A stretch of DNA of 33,526 nucleotides, taken from contig JAOZOH010000022.1 in assembly GCA_029933365.1 (NCBI GenBank), positions 1-33,526 on the forward strand. The letters run 5' to 3'. Of the stretch, positions 1 to 7,026 are shown piece by piece (position 1 is the stretch's first letter; each line of letters begins with the position of its first letter). Under the pieces are notes generated by a model. The model saw only the letters and a list, made by a program, of their open reading frames with translations, had not been told where the DNA came from and made no database searches. Source of the stretch: Desulfuromusa sp. GTDB lineage: Bacteria > Desulfobacterota > Desulfuromonadia > Desulfuromonadales > Geopsychrobacteraceae. Position numbers and translations under genes: made by a program.

Positions 1-49
1 AATTTCTAAAAAATCAGGGTAGAATCGAAATTACAGAAAAGAAGTTACA

Positions 50-328
50 CTACCCTTCAATGCGCTCACCGCACCCCGGGCATGTCCACGGTTCAGGTAT
101 TGCCTGGTCACTTTTCAACCAAGCCTGGAGAAATATCTGGGCACGAGGAAAAGCCTCGTTATCAATCACCCAAAGCTCTGGATAGCACTCAACAAAAGGG
201 ATTTCCCCAATAGCTGATGAGAGTTGATCGTTGCGCAGAGTACATTCTATCCCCTCGTGAGCAAGAATTTCTTTGAGCAATCCGGCCTGTGGTCGATCCC
301 AGTAATTAAAAACATGCAGCTTTTTCAT
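50..328 (-). CDS. DUF2007-type putative signal-transducing protein
   Basis: A 92-residue soluble protein. The N-terminal two thirds resemble the DUF2007 family: an MKKLHVFNYWDR start, a G-LKEIL-HEGI stretch and a FVECYPELWV strand. The C-terminus carries one CPGC pair (WTCPGCGERIEG) that could be half of a zinc knuckle. The family is annotated as putative signal-transducing protein, but no reaction is established. It is divergent from ilvA, with about 107 bp between the two starts, so they may share a control region. No signal peptide or membrane segment is visible. Family assignment is fairly sure; function is unknown. Confidence 0.75.
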   Translation of the reverse strand: MKKLHVFNYWDRPQAGLLKEILAHEGIECTLRNDQLSSAIGEIPFVECYPELWVIDNEAFPRAQIFLQAWLKSDQAIPEPWTCPGCGERIEG

Positions 329-435
329 GGCGACCAGTATATCATTTATCCTGAATTTATATATAAGAAGCTAAATAATGATTAAACTTTCTAGTTGTTA
401 CCCAAAAATCAGCTTATCAACATGGAATTTTTTAG

Positions 436-1947
436 ATGATGCAAGAGACAATCAAAAATGTTTTAACCTCCAAGGTTTACGAAGCAGCCATTGAAACCCC
501 GCTAGAAGTCGCCGTCAATCTTACGGCTGAACTGAAAAACAGAATACTCCTCAAACGGGAAGATCTGCAGCCGGTTTTTTCTTTTAAACTGCGTGGGGCC
601 TACAACAAAATTGCCCACCTCTCAACAGCGGAAAAAGACCAGGGAGTGATTACCGCATCTGCAGGGAATCATGCTCAAGGGGTTGCTTTCTCAGCGCAAA
701 AGCTCGGCTTAAAAGCCCTCATTGTCATGCCGGTGACCACACCACAGATTAAAATTGATGCGGTCAAAGCTTACGGAGCTGAAATTGTTTTACACGGGGA
801 TAATTACTCCGAAGCGGCTGAGCGCTGCAGCGAGATTCTGCAAAAAACCGGCATGACCTACATCCATCCCTTTGACGATAAACTCGTCATTGCAGGCCAG
901 GGAACTGTTGCGGATGAGTTACTGCGTCAAACTGCAGGAAAACTGGATGCGGTCTTTGTTCCAGTTGGTGGTGGTGGGCTGATTTCTGGTATTGCAGCCT
1001 ACTTAAAGGCCCTGTCACCCGAAGTTAAAGTGATCGGGGTGGAACCGGTTGACAGCGATGCCATGTATCAATCCTTACAAGCGGGCAAACGGGTTAGCTT
1101 AGATTCAGTAGGAATTTTTGCTGACGGTGTCGCAGTGCGACAAGTTGGCAAACTCACTTTTGATCTCTGTCGCCGGCATGTTGATGAAATCATCCGCGTC
1201 AACACCGATGAACTTTGTGGCGCAATTAAATCAATCTACCAGGCAACCCGATCGATTGTTGAACCAGCTGGAGCCTTGGGGGTCGCGGGACTCAAGCAAT
1301 ACGTGCAAGCTCGCGGCATCACAAATCAGACCCTGGTTGCCATTAATTCTGGTGCCAATATGAACTTTGAGCGCCTCCGTTACATTTCAGAACGGACTCA
1401 AACCGGTGCAGGCCGTGAAGCACTTTTCGCCGTAACCATCCCTGAAACACCCGGTGCCTTACGCTATTTCTGTAGTCACCTGCTGGACACAATCAATATT
1501 AGTGAATTCAATTATCGACTTGCAGATCGTAGTCAAGCGCAGCTGTTTTTGGGAGTTTCCATCGGCAACGGTGAAGTGCGTGAAAACTTCTCTGCAAGCC
1601 TCAATCAAGCTGGTTACGAAACCATAGATTTGACCGATAATGAACTGGCTAAAACTCACCTTCGCTATATGATCGGTGGGCGCTCAGCCGAAGCGACTCG
1701 CGAGCGGCTGTTCCGTTTCTGGTTCCCGGAACGCCCTGGAGCACTGACCCGCTTTCTTGCTGATATGAGGGACGATTGGAATATCTCACTGTTTCATTAC
1801 CGCAGTCAGGGAGGGGAGTTCGGGCGCGTCTTAATCGGACTGGAGATACCGGATCGTAATGAGCAATCTTTGAAAGTTTTTTTTGACAACTTGGGCTATC
1901 ACTATATTGAAGAAACGGCAGATCCGGCCTATCAGCTCTTCTTATAA
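436..1947 (+). CDS. ilvA: threonine ammonia-lyase, biosynthetic (IlvA)
   Basis: Deaminates L-threonine to 2-oxobutanoate, the committed step to isoleucine, in the cytoplasm with PLP. At 503 residues it matches the long biosynthetic form. The catalytic domain spans about residues 10-320: the PLP lysine is K51 in FSFKLRGAYNK, followed by SAGNHAQGVA and a phosphate-binding GGGGL loop near residues 178-182. Two ACT-like regulatory modules follow (about 328-410 and 420-503; FPERPGALTRFL marks the second), consistent with allosteric isoleucine control. Two adjacent ATGs (436 and 439) are possible starts and neither has a strong ribosome site. A strong terminator follows. No other isoleucine gene lies in the window. 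Confidence 0.95.
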   Translation: MMQETIKNVLTSKVYEAAIETPLEVAVNLTAELKNRILLKREDLQPVFSFKLRGAYNKIAHLSTAEKDQGVITASAGNHAQGVAFSAQKLGLKALIVMPVTTPQIKIDAVKAYGAEIVLHGDNYSEAAERCSEILQKTGMTYIHPFDDKLVIAGQGTVADELLRQTAGKLDAVFVPVGGGGLISGIAAYLKALSPEVKVIGVEPVDSDAMYQSLQAGKRVSLDSVGIFADGVAVRQVGKLTFDLCRRHVDEIIRVNTDELCGAIKSIYQATRSIVEPAGALGVAGLKQYVQARGITNQTLVAINSGANMNFERLRYISERTQTGAGREALFAVTIPETPGALRYFCSHLLDTINISEFNYRLADRSQAQLFLGVSIGNGEVRENFSASLNQAGYETIDLTDNELAKTHLRYMIGGRSAEATRERLFRFWFPERPGALTRFLADMRDDWNISLFHYRSQGGEFGRVLIGLEIPDRNEQSLKVFFDNLGYHYIEETADPAYQLFL

Positions 1948-1950
1948 GAA

Positions 1951-1980
1951 CAAAATCCTCACCAGATGGTGAGGATTTTG
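1951..1980. terminator. bidirectional hairpin terminator after ilvA
   Basis: Perfect 13-bp inverted repeat (1951-1963 with 1968-1980) around an AGAT loop, with A-rich and T-rich outer arms. It lies between the convergent ilvA (+) and crotonase (-) genes, so it can end transcription from both sides. Confidence 0.85.
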
Positions 1981-2042
1981 TTGATAATTTATTGGTAAAA
2001 CAATGCACCATTGATTGGTTGCAGTTTCAAGTCGAGGTATGG

Positions 2043-2819
2043 CTAACACTCTTTCCAATTAGGCTGCCGTTTTTCCAGAAATGCTTTGACCCCCTCTTCT
2101 GCATCAGCGGTTGCACAAAGGGCGGAAAAGAGATCATCCATACTGTCCAAACCCTGATGATAGGGGACATCTTGCAGACGCTTGAGACCTTCTTTGCCAA
2201 TACGTAGTGCAATCGGACTTTTGGAGATCAATTTTTCTGCTAATTTCAAGGTTTCAGCTTCAAGATCTTCATCGGCAACAACCTTATTGACCAGACCTAG
2301 TTTTTCCGCTTCTGCAGCACTGATCATATCCCCAGTCAAAACCATCTCCATGGTCTTCTTCTTGCCGAGAATTTTCACCATTGGTGCTGCTGGGCCAAGA
2401 CAGATTAATCCGACATTGATTGCCGTCGTGCCAAAAGTCGCAGTTTCTGCTGCCACAGTCATATCACAACCGAAAGAAAGACCGGCCCCATTTGCCAGAG
2501 CAAACCCCTGCACTGAAGCAATTGTTGGTTTATTCAATTTATCAAGAGTATGGTAAAAGGCATCAATTCTATATAAAAATCTTCTATATTCCTGATGGGT
2601 TTTATTATTGAACTGATCAAGGGAGATACCAGTACAAAAGTGCTTCCCGGCAGCATTAACGACAATCACCCGGACATCATCATCTTTTTCCATAGCCCAC
2701 AAGGCCTGATCCAATTGATCGGCAAAATCAGGGGTAAAAGTGTTCATCGCCTCAGGACGGTTCAGGGTGATAAACCCAATACGATTTTCTTTACGGGTTA
2801 AAATTAACTCGGTAGCCAT
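2043..2819 (-). CDS. crotonase-fold protein (enoyl-CoA hydratase/isomerase family), atypical active site
   Basis: A 258-residue protein of the crotonase superfamily. It has the CoA-binding and oxyanion-hole signatures (HFCTGISLDQF near 60-70; GFALANGAGLSFGCD at 105-119; TFGTTAINVG at 128-137) and the usual C-terminal helix. Aligned with rat enoyl-CoA hydratase, the two catalytic glutamates (E144 in GGGCEL, E164 in GQPE) are replaced by G113 and A133, so ordinary hydratase chemistry is unlikely. I chose the ATG at 2819 because GGAGG sits 5 bases upstream; the further ATG at 2831 would lie on top of that ribosome site. A 15-bp palindrome lies 22 bp upstream of the start. The true substrate is unknown. 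Confidence 0.85.
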   Translation of the reverse strand: MATELILTRKENRIGFITLNRPEAMNTFTPDFADQLDQALWAMEKDDDVRVIVVNAAGKHFCTGISLDQFNNKTHQEYRRFLYRIDAFYHTLDKLNKPTIASVQGFALANGAGLSFGCDMTVAAETATFGTTAINVGLICLGPAAPMVKILGKKKTMEMVLTGDMISAAEAEKLGLVNKVVADEDLEAETLKLAEKLISKSPIALRIGKEGLKRLQDVPYHQGLDSMDDLFSALCATADAEEGVKAFLEKRQPNWKEC

Positions 2820-2840
2820 TGAATCCTCCATTTAGATGAT

Positions 2841-2855
2841 AAAACACTGTGTTTT
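2841..2855. promoter_or_regulatory. 15-bp palindrome upstream of the crotonase gene
   Basis: Perfect inverted repeat AAAACAC-T-GTGTTTT, 21 bp upstream of the minus-strand crotonase start. It has the form of a dimeric repressor operator. A closely similar palindrome lies upstream of the acyl-CoA carboxylase operon (8978-8990). The binding protein is not in the window. Confidence 0.45.
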
Positions 2856-2982
2856 TCTAGTTTAATCCAACAACCCCAGCAGGGAAACAGTTTTTTTAAT
2901 AATTTTCAGACTTGCCACCAGTTCGAATTTAATATATGATTTTTCGAATGTGTAAAGAGTATCTTAATCGGAGGTGAGTCAC

Positions 2983-3171
2983 TTGCCAATTTTTGAATAT
3001 CGCTGCATCCATTGTGGCAAAGCAATTGAAAAAATACAACGAAAACCACTTGCTGATGTTCCCTGTCCAGTATGTGGAAAACCAGCGGAACGAACGGTTT
3101 CATTGACCTCTGTAGCGGTTTCAGGTGGTGGTGGGTCCTGTAGTGCTCCAGCCAGTAGCGGTTTCACCTGA
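2983..3171 (+). CDS. FmdB-family zinc ribbon protein
   Basis: A 62-residue protein with the FmdB regulatory-protein signature: N-terminal MPIFEYRC, then CIHCGK and CPVCGK, giving two CxxC pairs for one zinc, and a Gly/Ser-rich tail. I start it at TTG 2983, because this gives the family's canonical MPIFEYRC start and places GAGGTG (2971-2976) 6 bases upstream; the upstream GTG at 2974 is part of that ribosome site. It lies 109 bp upstream of the selenoprotein gene on the same strand and may be co-transcribed. The role of FmdB-type ribbons is not settled. Confidence 0.85.
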   Translation: MPIFEYRCIHCGKAIEKIQRKPLADVPCPVCGKPAERTVSLTSVAVSGGGGSCSAPASSGFT

Positions 3172-3280
3172 GGTTAGTCGAAGATGGCGTGCCCATCTGC
3201 AATCTATTTTATTATTGAGGGATCATGTTAGCCACATCCCAACGAAAATTAACAGAAACGTAAAAAGGAGAATAACAAAC

Positions 3281-3589
3281 ATGCTAAAGATTACAGACAC
3301 AGCTCGCGAAAAGTTCAAAGAACTGATGAAGGAACATACGGGGAAATTTCTCCGCGTCGTTTTTGAAGGTTTTGGCTGAGGCGGTCCCAGCCTGGGATTG
3401 ACTCTGGATGAGTCAAAAAACGAAAAACAACTCTATACCATCAATGATATCGATGTGCTGATTGATGAGAATGTCCTTCCGCACGCTAAAGAAAGTCAAA
3501 TTGATTACATCAGCAACTCCTATGGAGAGGGATTTTCCATTGCGGCTACTGCTGGCAGTAGCTGTGCTAGTGGTTGTAGCGGCTGTTAA
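3281..3589 (+). CDS. HesB/IscA-like selenoprotein (in-frame TGA = Sec33)
   Basis: A 102-residue A-type Fe-S carrier-like protein, apparently cut in two by TGA at 3377-3379. The frame continues without another stop to TAA at 3587-3589. The context is GFG-TGA-GGPSLGLTL, where IscA/HesB proteins have their first conserved metal-binding Cys, so selenocysteine replaces that Cys. The C-terminal cysteine pair is kept as SSCASGCSGC, and the middle section reads as normal HesB sequence. An AAAGGAG ribosome site lies upstream of ATG 3281. HesB-like selenoproteins are known from Deltaproteobacteria and marine metagenomes. The selA/selB/tRNA-Sec genes are not in this window. Calling the two halves separate ORFs would be wrong. 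Confidence 0.9.
3382..3400 (+). promoter_or_regulatory. candidate bacterial SECIS hairpin
   Basis: Just downstream of the TGA, 3382-3389 can pair with 3393-3400 (core TCCCA/TGGGA plus C-G and two G-U pairs) around a GCC loop that begins with G. Bacterial SECIS elements lie directly 3' of the UGA within the coding region. The loop here is about 10 nt from the UGA, closer than usual, so the exact fold is uncertain. Confidence 0.4.
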
Positions 3590-3613
3590 ATAAGTGTAAT
3601 TGATAATACAAGC

Positions 3614-3651
3614 AAAAAGAGCCCTGTTTCGAAAGAAACAGGGCTCTTTTT
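3614..3651. terminator. bidirectional terminator between selenoprotein and cyd operon
   Basis: A 17-bp stem (3614-3630 with 3635-3651), GAAA loop, A-tract on one side and T-tract on the other. It serves the plus-strand selenoprotein gene and the minus-strand cytochrome bd operon. Confidence 0.9.
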
Positions 3652-3676
3652 TTATCTGATCAAAGACCTACTCAGC

Positions 3677-3763
3677 CTATAATAAATTCCACTTACTGAG
3701 CAACTTCACAGAACCAAAGTAAGAGACAACAATCAACAATACCCATAAAATCAACGGAATCAT
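3677..3763 (-). CDS. cydX: CydX-like 28-residue membrane subunit of cytochrome bd
   Basis: A tiny ORF 12 bp downstream of cydB on the same strand, starting at ATG 3763 with a GGAGG ribosome site. It encodes 28 residues: MIPLILWVLLIVVSYFG, a single hydrophobic helix, then a short basic end finishing WNLL. Position, size, early tryptophan and single-helix topology match the CydX/YbgT small subunits that stabilise the cytochrome bd haem site in other bacteria. Sequence is too short for a firm family call, and the symbol rests largely on position. Confidence 0.75.
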   Translation of the reverse strand: MIPLILWVLLIVVSYFGSVKLLSKWNLL

Positions 3764-3775
3764 ATTTTCCTCCAA

Positions 3776-4912
3776 TTAGTAACTTTTCTTATCAGTTGCT
3801 AGTTCTTCAAGTGACAGTTTTTTACTGTCCATTTTTCTCCAGGCCCAGGTTACATATCCCAAAACAACTGGAACCAACAATGCGACATAGGTCATTATCG
3901 TCAAGGTATAATGACTGCTGGATGCGCTATAGATAGTCAAGCTGCTATTTAGGTCAACTTTTGAGGGGTAAAATGCCGTATTATTGTAACCCGCGAGGAA
4001 GAATACCGCCAGGCAAGTCAATACCGTACCCAAACCCGCCGGCCAGATGCCCCGGACAGATGCGGTAAAACGATTTATAACCACGCCAAACACCACCAGG
4101 ACCAGCCCCACCAGAAGAAGAATCAGGTTCAGCGGCATCTGCAGGAGATTGTGCAGATACTTATTCGCCTCCATCGCAACCGTACCATCGGCGGGATTGA
4201 CTGCATAACCATCCATCAGAACAAGATTGATCAGGATGTAGAGCAGAAACGGCAGTGCACAAAGCAAGTTATTGAAAGAAGAGTTCTTCAACTTTGCAAC
4301 CAGACTTTCATGCTCCAAGTTGTTGGCTAGATAGAGTGCACCAAGGGTTCGCGCCAGGAAAACCAGGAACAGACCAAAACTCAAGTTAAAGAAGCTACGG
4401 GCAGCTTCCAATCCACGTAAAGTATGCTTCCATTGTACTAGATTATAATCATTGAGTGTAAAATTTGACCCGGTGAAAAAGGTTCCAACTGCAATACCAA
4501 TCAACAGAATCCCTACCGATCCATTAATAAATAAAAATGCGTCGTAGACCCCTTTACCCAGAACATTATCGGGTTTACGCCGATACTCATAGCTGACCGC
4601 CTGGATAATAAAAGTGAACAGAATCAGAATCCAGACCCAGTAGGCGCCACCAAAACTGGTTGCATAAAAAAGAGGGAATGCCGCAAAAAGAGCACCACCA
4701 AACATGACCAGGCAGGTAAATGTCAGTTCCCATTTCCGACCGAGAGAGTTGGTTACTAAAACTTTCTCATCCTCAGTCAGAGAGAGAGTTGAAAGAAGGG
4801 TTTGCCCACCTTGGACAAAGGTCATAAAAATAAATAATGATCCGACCAGGGTAGCAATAAACCACCACAATTGCTGTAAAGTTGAATAATCTAAGCTGCC
4901 AAACATAATCAA
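3776..4912 (-). CDS. cydB: cytochrome bd quinol oxidase subunit II (CydB)
   Basis: A 378-residue polytopic inner-membrane protein, close to the E. coli CydB length (379). It starts with DYSTLQQLWWFIATLVGSLF and ends in a final helix followed by a short basic tail. It partners CydA in the cytochrome bd complex that reduces oxygen to water using quinol without pumping protons. Its ATG overlaps the cydA stop by four bases (ATGA), so translation is probably coupled. The CydX-like ORF follows directly. In an otherwise anaerobic gene set this is most likely used for oxygen scavenging or microaerobic respiration. Confidence 0.95.
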   Translation of the reverse strand: MIMFGSLDYSTLQQLWWFIATLVGSLFIFMTFVQGGQTLLSTLSLTEDEKVLVTNSLGRKWELTFTCLVMFGGALFAAFPLFYATSFGGAYWVWILILFTFIIQAVSYEYRRKPDNVLGKGVYDAFLFINGSVGILLIGIAVGTFFTGSNFTLNDYNLVQWKHTLRGLEAARSFFNLSFGLFLVFLARTLGALYLANNLEHESLVAKLKNSSFNNLLCALPFLLYILINLVLMDGYAVNPADGTVAMEANKYLHNLLQMPLNLILLLVGLVLVVFGVVINRFTASVRGIWPAGLGTVLTCLAVFFLAGYNNTAFYPSKVDLNSSLTIYSASSSHYTLTIMTYVALLVPVVLGYVTWAWRKMDSKKLSLEELATDKKSY

Positions 4913-6444
4913 TCTCCTTCCGGACCAATAGATATTTGCTTGGTCATTATTTTAAGCTCGGCAATCAGCAAAGCGGTAAACAAGAGGAGGAACATAAAGA
5001 AAGTCACTTCAACGGTTCCCGCATCGAGATTGGATCGGGCAATGGTAACAGGTAGTAGATCCTGAATGGCCCAGGGCTGTCGACCAACCTCAGTGACAAT
5101 CCAACCAGCTTCGTGTGCAACCAAACCGAGGAAAAATGAAACGACGCCCAGCTTCAAGAGCAGTGGTTGCTTCTCCAGTTGATCCTTATATAGCAGATAG
5201 AGATAGACCAGAAACAAGAGAACAAAGAAGGTTCCAAGACTCACCATAGCCCTAAAAGAGTAAAAGATCAGGGGAACATAGGGAACTGCCTGCTCAGCAG
5301 AATCGAGATAACCATAGCCAAGATAATCACTGTTTTTCTCGAACAGGGTTAGCGCCTTACTTGCAGCAAGTTGGTCACCCACATCCTGGGCGGCCTTATA
5401 ATCACCCAACCCGGTAACAGCTAGCTTACCCCGCTGCATTTTTTCTTCTACTCCCATGATATTTTCGGCCTCGTTACCGAAAACTAAGTCGTTAATCCCA
5501 GGAACAAAGCTATTAAGATCCCGGTTGGCCAGTAATGACAACACCATGGGAATTTTAATTTTATAAATAAATGAATCCTGATCATCGCCCGGTTGCTTGC
5601 TAAAGTTCAACAGTCCCATCGCAACCAAGCCTGCAGGAGCTTCACCATCATAAAGCCCTTCCATTGCCGCAAGTTTCATGGGCTGAACATTGGCAGCATG
5701 GTAGGCATGCTCATCTCCGGTATAAGCGACAAAGAGAGATGCGAGCAGACCGAAGGTACAGACAACCGTCAGCGAGCGTTTTGCAAACTTGATATGGCGT
5801 TTCTTCAGCAAAAACCAGCTGGAGACCGCAACGACAAATAGTGAAGCATATAAAAAAGCCGCGCTGGTCACATGGACAAAATGGCTGATAGCAACCGGGG
5901 AGGAAACAATCGCCCAGAAATCGACCATTTCAAAGCGGGCCAGATCGGGATTAAACTCCATCCCAATCGGGTGCTGCATCCAACCATTGGCAACCAGAAT
6001 CCAGACTGCCGAAAGGTTGGAACCGATTGCCACCATCCAGGTTGAAAACAGGTGAGCTCTTTTTGATACACGATTCCAGCCAAAAAACATGACGGCAAAG
6101 AAGGTGGCCTCAAGGAAAAATGCTAAAAGTCCTTCAATCGCCAGTGGCACACCAAAAATATCCCCAACCATCCAGGAATAGTTAGACCAGTTGGTCCCAA
6201 ACTCAAACTCCAGGATGATTCCTGTTGCCACACCAATAGCAAAGTTAATTCCGAACAAAGTCATCCAAAATCGGGTTAACTTCTTCCATTGCTCATCCCC
6301 AGTCTTCACATAAATCGACTCAAAAAATGCACAAATAAAAGAGAGACCAAGTGTCAACGGAACGAAAATCCAATGATACATGGCCGTTAGAGCAAACGTG
6401 GCTCTCGCCCAGCTCACCATGGTTAAATCAATCTGCTCAATCAC
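4909..6444 (-). CDS. cydA: cytochrome bd quinol oxidase subunit I (CydA)
   Basis: A 511-residue polytopic membrane subunit carrying the three haems. Visible landmarks are an N-terminal MYHWIFVPLTLG helix whose H24 corresponds to the haem b595 ligand of E. coli (H19), the SHFVHVTSAAFLYAS helix with the b558 histidine, a periplasmic Q-loop of about residues 250-370, and the conserved GRQPW motif in GWIVTEVGRQPWAIQDLLP. It lies 46 bp downstream of the DUF4492 gene and overlaps cydB by 4 bp. Ribosome site AGGAGGAAAAA precedes the ATG at 6444. Confidence 0.96.
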   Translation of the reverse strand: MIEQIDLTMVSWARATFALTAMYHWIFVPLTLGLSFICAFFESIYVKTGDEQWKKLTRFWMTLFGINFAIGVATGIILEFEFGTNWSNYSWMVGDIFGVPLAIEGLLAFFLEATFFAVMFFGWNRVSKRAHLFSTWMVAIGSNLSAVWILVANGWMQHPIGMEFNPDLARFEMVDFWAIVSSPVAISHFVHVTSAAFLYASLFVVAVSSWFLLKKRHIKFAKRSLTVVCTFGLLASLFVAYTGDEHAYHAANVQPMKLAAMEGLYDGEAPAGLVAMGLLNFSKQPGDDQDSFIYKIKIPMVLSLLANRDLNSFVPGINDLVFGNEAENIMGVEEKMQRGKLAVTGLGDYKAAQDVGDQLAASKALTLFEKNSDYLGYGYLDSAEQAVPYVPLIFYSFRAMVSLGTFFVLLFLVYLYLLYKDQLEKQPLLLKLGVVSFFLGLVAHEAGWIVTEVGRQPWAIQDLLPVTIARSNLDAGTVEVTFFMFLLLFTALLIAELKIMTKQISIGPEGD

Positions 6445-6490
6445 GTTTTTCCTCCTATCCTTATCTGGTTAGGGTTAATTCAATAAACAT

Positions 6491-6709
6491 TTAATGGTTA
6501 CCAGAGGAGGGATGGGTCAGATTATTTAAAACATGATCTGCCCTCTCAGCATCTGTATCGAAATTTGTTGCTAGAAAATCAGGGAAAAAGAAAATTTTTA
6601 GAATTGCAAACATGATGAATAGTTTGATGAAGATAATCTTCCAGAGGGTTCGTCCGACAACCATTGATCGGAACCCATCATAGTACAGATCAAAAGCATT
6701 TTTAAACAT
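6491..6709 (-). CDS. DUF4492 small membrane protein, first gene of cyd operon
   Basis: A 72-residue protein with an amphipathic N-terminus (MFKNAFDLYYDGFRSMVVGR), one strong transmembrane helix (about residues 23-43) and a polar acidic tail. The YxDGFRxM-GRTLWKIIxIKLFIMF pattern matches DUF4492, a family repeatedly found immediately upstream of cydA in Bacteroidetes and Epsilonproteobacteria. It is the promoter-proximal gene here, 46 bp before cydA. A role in bd-oxidase assembly or stability is inferred from position only. Confidence 0.8.
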   Translation of the reverse strand: MFKNAFDLYYDGFRSMVVGRTLWKIIFIKLFIMFAILKIFFFPDFLATNFDTDAERADHVLNNLTHPSSGNH

Positions 6710-6769
6710 CGTTTCACCGCCCTAAATTCATATGCAAAAATCAACGTCAATACATAACTAACACGGTAA

Positions 6770-6798
6770 TATTTACACCCGCCATAAAGCATAGTCAA
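6770..6798 (-). promoter_or_regulatory. sigma-70-type promoter of the cyd operon
   Basis: On the minus strand, TTGACT (6798-6793) is followed after 17 bases by TAAATA (6775-6770), a good housekeeping match. Predicted start near 6763 gives a leader of about 55 nt before the DUF4492 ATG. Confidence 0.55.
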
Positions 6799-7026
6799 GA
6801 GTAATTGTAATATTGGTTAGTTAATTTTCAATTTATCTAAACTTATGTATTTGTTGACTATTCAGAAGATACAAAACTAAACAATGTTGACTTAAACAGT
6901 AAAGTTTTTGTCACGCAATTGAATAATGCCACCCATCCTATGAAAACCGTAGATTTTCTCCCTAGACTGAAAAAATCACAGCTGTCATGATGTTCATACA
7001 ACACTAATTCAGAAGAAAATATATTT
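6799..7026. other. AT-rich divergent intergenic region (cyd operon / ygiQ)
   Basis: Non-coding DNA between the cyd promoter and the radical SAM gene. It is AT-rich with several TTGACT/TTGTCA-like hexamers, but I could not settle on one promoter for the plus-strand gene. No credible small ORF with a ribosome site is visible. Confidence 0.4.

Noticed and set aside
3125..3379. 84-codon ORF running into the HesB start
   Set aside because: It is the upstream extension of the HesB frame across FmdB; the ribosome site and homology place the start at 3281, and the apparent end is the Sec TGA.
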